A stretch of 15,080 nucleotides of DNA from an uncultured Bacilli bacterium (GTDB taxonomy: Bacteria > Bacillota_I > Bacilli_A > RF39 > UBA660): NCBI GenBank assembly GCA_934086775.1, contig CAKOIJ010000025.1, positions 1 through 15,080 of the forward strand, given 5' to 3'. How positions within the stretch are numbered: the stretch's first letter is position 1; each line of letters starts with the position of its first letter. Under the pieces are notes generated by a model, which did not search any database, had not been told where the DNA came from, and saw only the letters and a program-made list of their open reading frames with translations. A program made the position numbers and the translations under genes. Below, piece by piece: positions 14,601 through 15,080 of the stretch.

Positions 14601-14687
14601 ATGAAACAAACCCCAATAACACCAATAAATACCTATTCTCAACCTGTATTTAATATGGTACTAGGGGGGGGGGTTATTATTAAATAA
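14601..14687 (+). CDS. 28-codon leader-like ORF with a G10 tract
   Basis: ATG 14601 follows AAGGAAGTGA (14587-14596). The peptide opens MKQTPITPINTYSQPVFN and ends MVLGGGVIIK before TAA (14685-14687). The three Gly codons and the first base of the next are a run of ten G (14664-14673), extraordinary in such AT-rich DNA. I do not recognise the peptide. Tract length sets the end: 10 G stops at 14685; 9 G would read on for 41 codons and stop at TAG 14722-14724, inside the terminator stem; 11 or 8 G would stop at TAA 14681-14683. Promoter, ribosome site and terminator around it argue for real expression. It could be a leader peptide controlling the downstream surface gene, or a small phase-variable peptide. 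Confidence 0.5.
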   Translation: MKQTPITPINTYSQPVFNMVLGGGVIIK

Positions 14688-14717
14688 CTCTTATAGTTTT
14701 TGTGTTCTTTTATATAT

Positions 14718-14743
14718 GAGATAGACAAAGTCTATCTCTTTTT
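14718..14743 (+). terminator. Intrinsic terminator or attenuator before the surface gene
   Basis: GAGATAGAC (14718-14726), loop AAA, GTCTATCTC (14730-14738), then TTTTT. It is a strong, textbook hairpin 30 bases after the leader ORF stop and 37 bases before the next start codon. Confidence 0.88.
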
Positions 14744-14780
14744 CGTGTCTTTATAAAAAGATAAAAGGTGTGTGATATAT

Positions 14781-15080
14781 ATGCTAAAAAGATTTAGAAC
14801 AAAAACAGGTATGTTAATTACTCTAGGAGTAATATTTACCATAGTACTAGGACTATCTTATGCAACATTTATATTTACCACAGGTAAATATAAAGCAAGT
14901 GAACTTTTAATAGGAAAACTAAACTATGGAATATCTATAAAAGAAGATGGAACTAGTAGTACAATAAACTCTAATGTAGTAACTATACCAAAGAATACTA
15001 AGAGTTATTTTGTAATAACAATAACTAGTGTTAATCCAGTAGATAGTAACTATACACTTGCTTATAAATCTAATAATACA
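14781..15080 (+). CDS. N-terminal part of a secreted surface protein (3' truncated)
   Basis: An open frame of 100 codons runs off the window. ATG 14781 follows AAGGTG (14765-14770). The N-terminus is basic (MLKRFRTKTG) and then hydrophobic (MLITLGVIFTIVLGLSYATFIF), followed by TTGKYKASELLIGKLNYGISI. The order of helix, SYATF, a short loop and a G.L..GI strand resembles the signal region of TasA/camelysin-like (SipW-dependent) and other small-domain surface proteins; the likeness is by eye. The rest is Ser/Thr/Asn-rich with beta-strand pattern (SYFVITITSVNPVDSNYTL). No clear promoter lies between the upstream terminator and this gene: TATAAA at 14752-14757 has no good -35. Expression therefore probably depends on read-through from the 14518 promoter. 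Confidence 0.75.
   Translation, partial: MLKRFRTKTGMLITLGVIFTIVLGLSYATFIFTTGKYKASELLIGKLNYGISIKEDGTSSTINSNVVTIPKNTKSYFVITITSVNPVDSNYTLAYKSNNT

Noticed and set aside
14664..14673. The G10 tract as a sequencing or assembly artefact.
   Set aside because: Not fully excluded, but it lies inside an ORF with ribosome site, promoter and terminator, and continues into ordinary sequence; exact length should still be treated with care.
1..15080. CRISPR arrays, tRNA or rRNA genes, and known riboswitches.
   Set aside because: No regularly spaced repeats, no cloverleaf or CCA-ended genes and no recognisable aptamer cores were seen.

Overview
The window is very AT-rich (roughly a quarter G+C by eye) and reads as the chromosome of a low-GC Gram-positive bacterium. 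It has strong AGGAGG-type ribosome binding sites, sigma-A promoters, U-tailed intrinsic terminators, a CIRCE operator, a lipoprotein, and peptidoglycan and division genes. It fits an uncultured, gut-type, walled Bacilli lineage (RF39-like or related); this lineage call is an inference from gene style. Trp is encoded by TGG and the genes I read have no internal TGA, so there is no sign of TGA recoding.

Layout. (1) 1-357: the 3' end of a secreted surface protein, with an abrupt GC-rich patch that resembles a diversity-generating-retroelement variable region. (2) 631-4375: two overlapping genes for a heterodimeric ABC exporter, with one degenerate and one consensus ATPase site, closed by a terminator. 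(3) 4457-6379: a full-length transketolase-fold protein that has lost nearly every catalytic residue. (4) 6418-6933: a small lipoprotein, possibly IseA-like. (5) 7008-9983: a class B penicillin-binding protein with one PASTA domain, then MraY. (6) 10064-10837: a membrane-anchored protein of unknown function, meeting a convergent FtsW gene (10909-11979, minus strand) at a two-way terminator. (7) 12001-12262: decayed remains that look like a type II toxin-antitoxin pair. (8) 12267-14435: a CIRCE-controlled ClpB lacking the N-terminal domain. (9) 14518-15080: a promoter with a large palindrome over the start site, a 28-codon ORF containing a G10 tract, a terminator, and the start of a second surface protein that runs off the window.

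The core genes (PBP, MraY, FtsW, perhaps the lipoprotein) serve septal peptidoglycan synthesis, but they are scattered with individual promoters and terminators rather than packed in a classical dcw operon. Both ends of the window carry surface-protein genes with different signatures of variability: a candidate mutagenised cassette on the left and a candidate slipped-strand attenuation switch on the right. The most interesting items are the dead transketolase, the GC-rich variable-region-like patch, and the G10 leader ORF, whose reading frame decides whether a ribosome would run into the terminator upstream of the surface gene.
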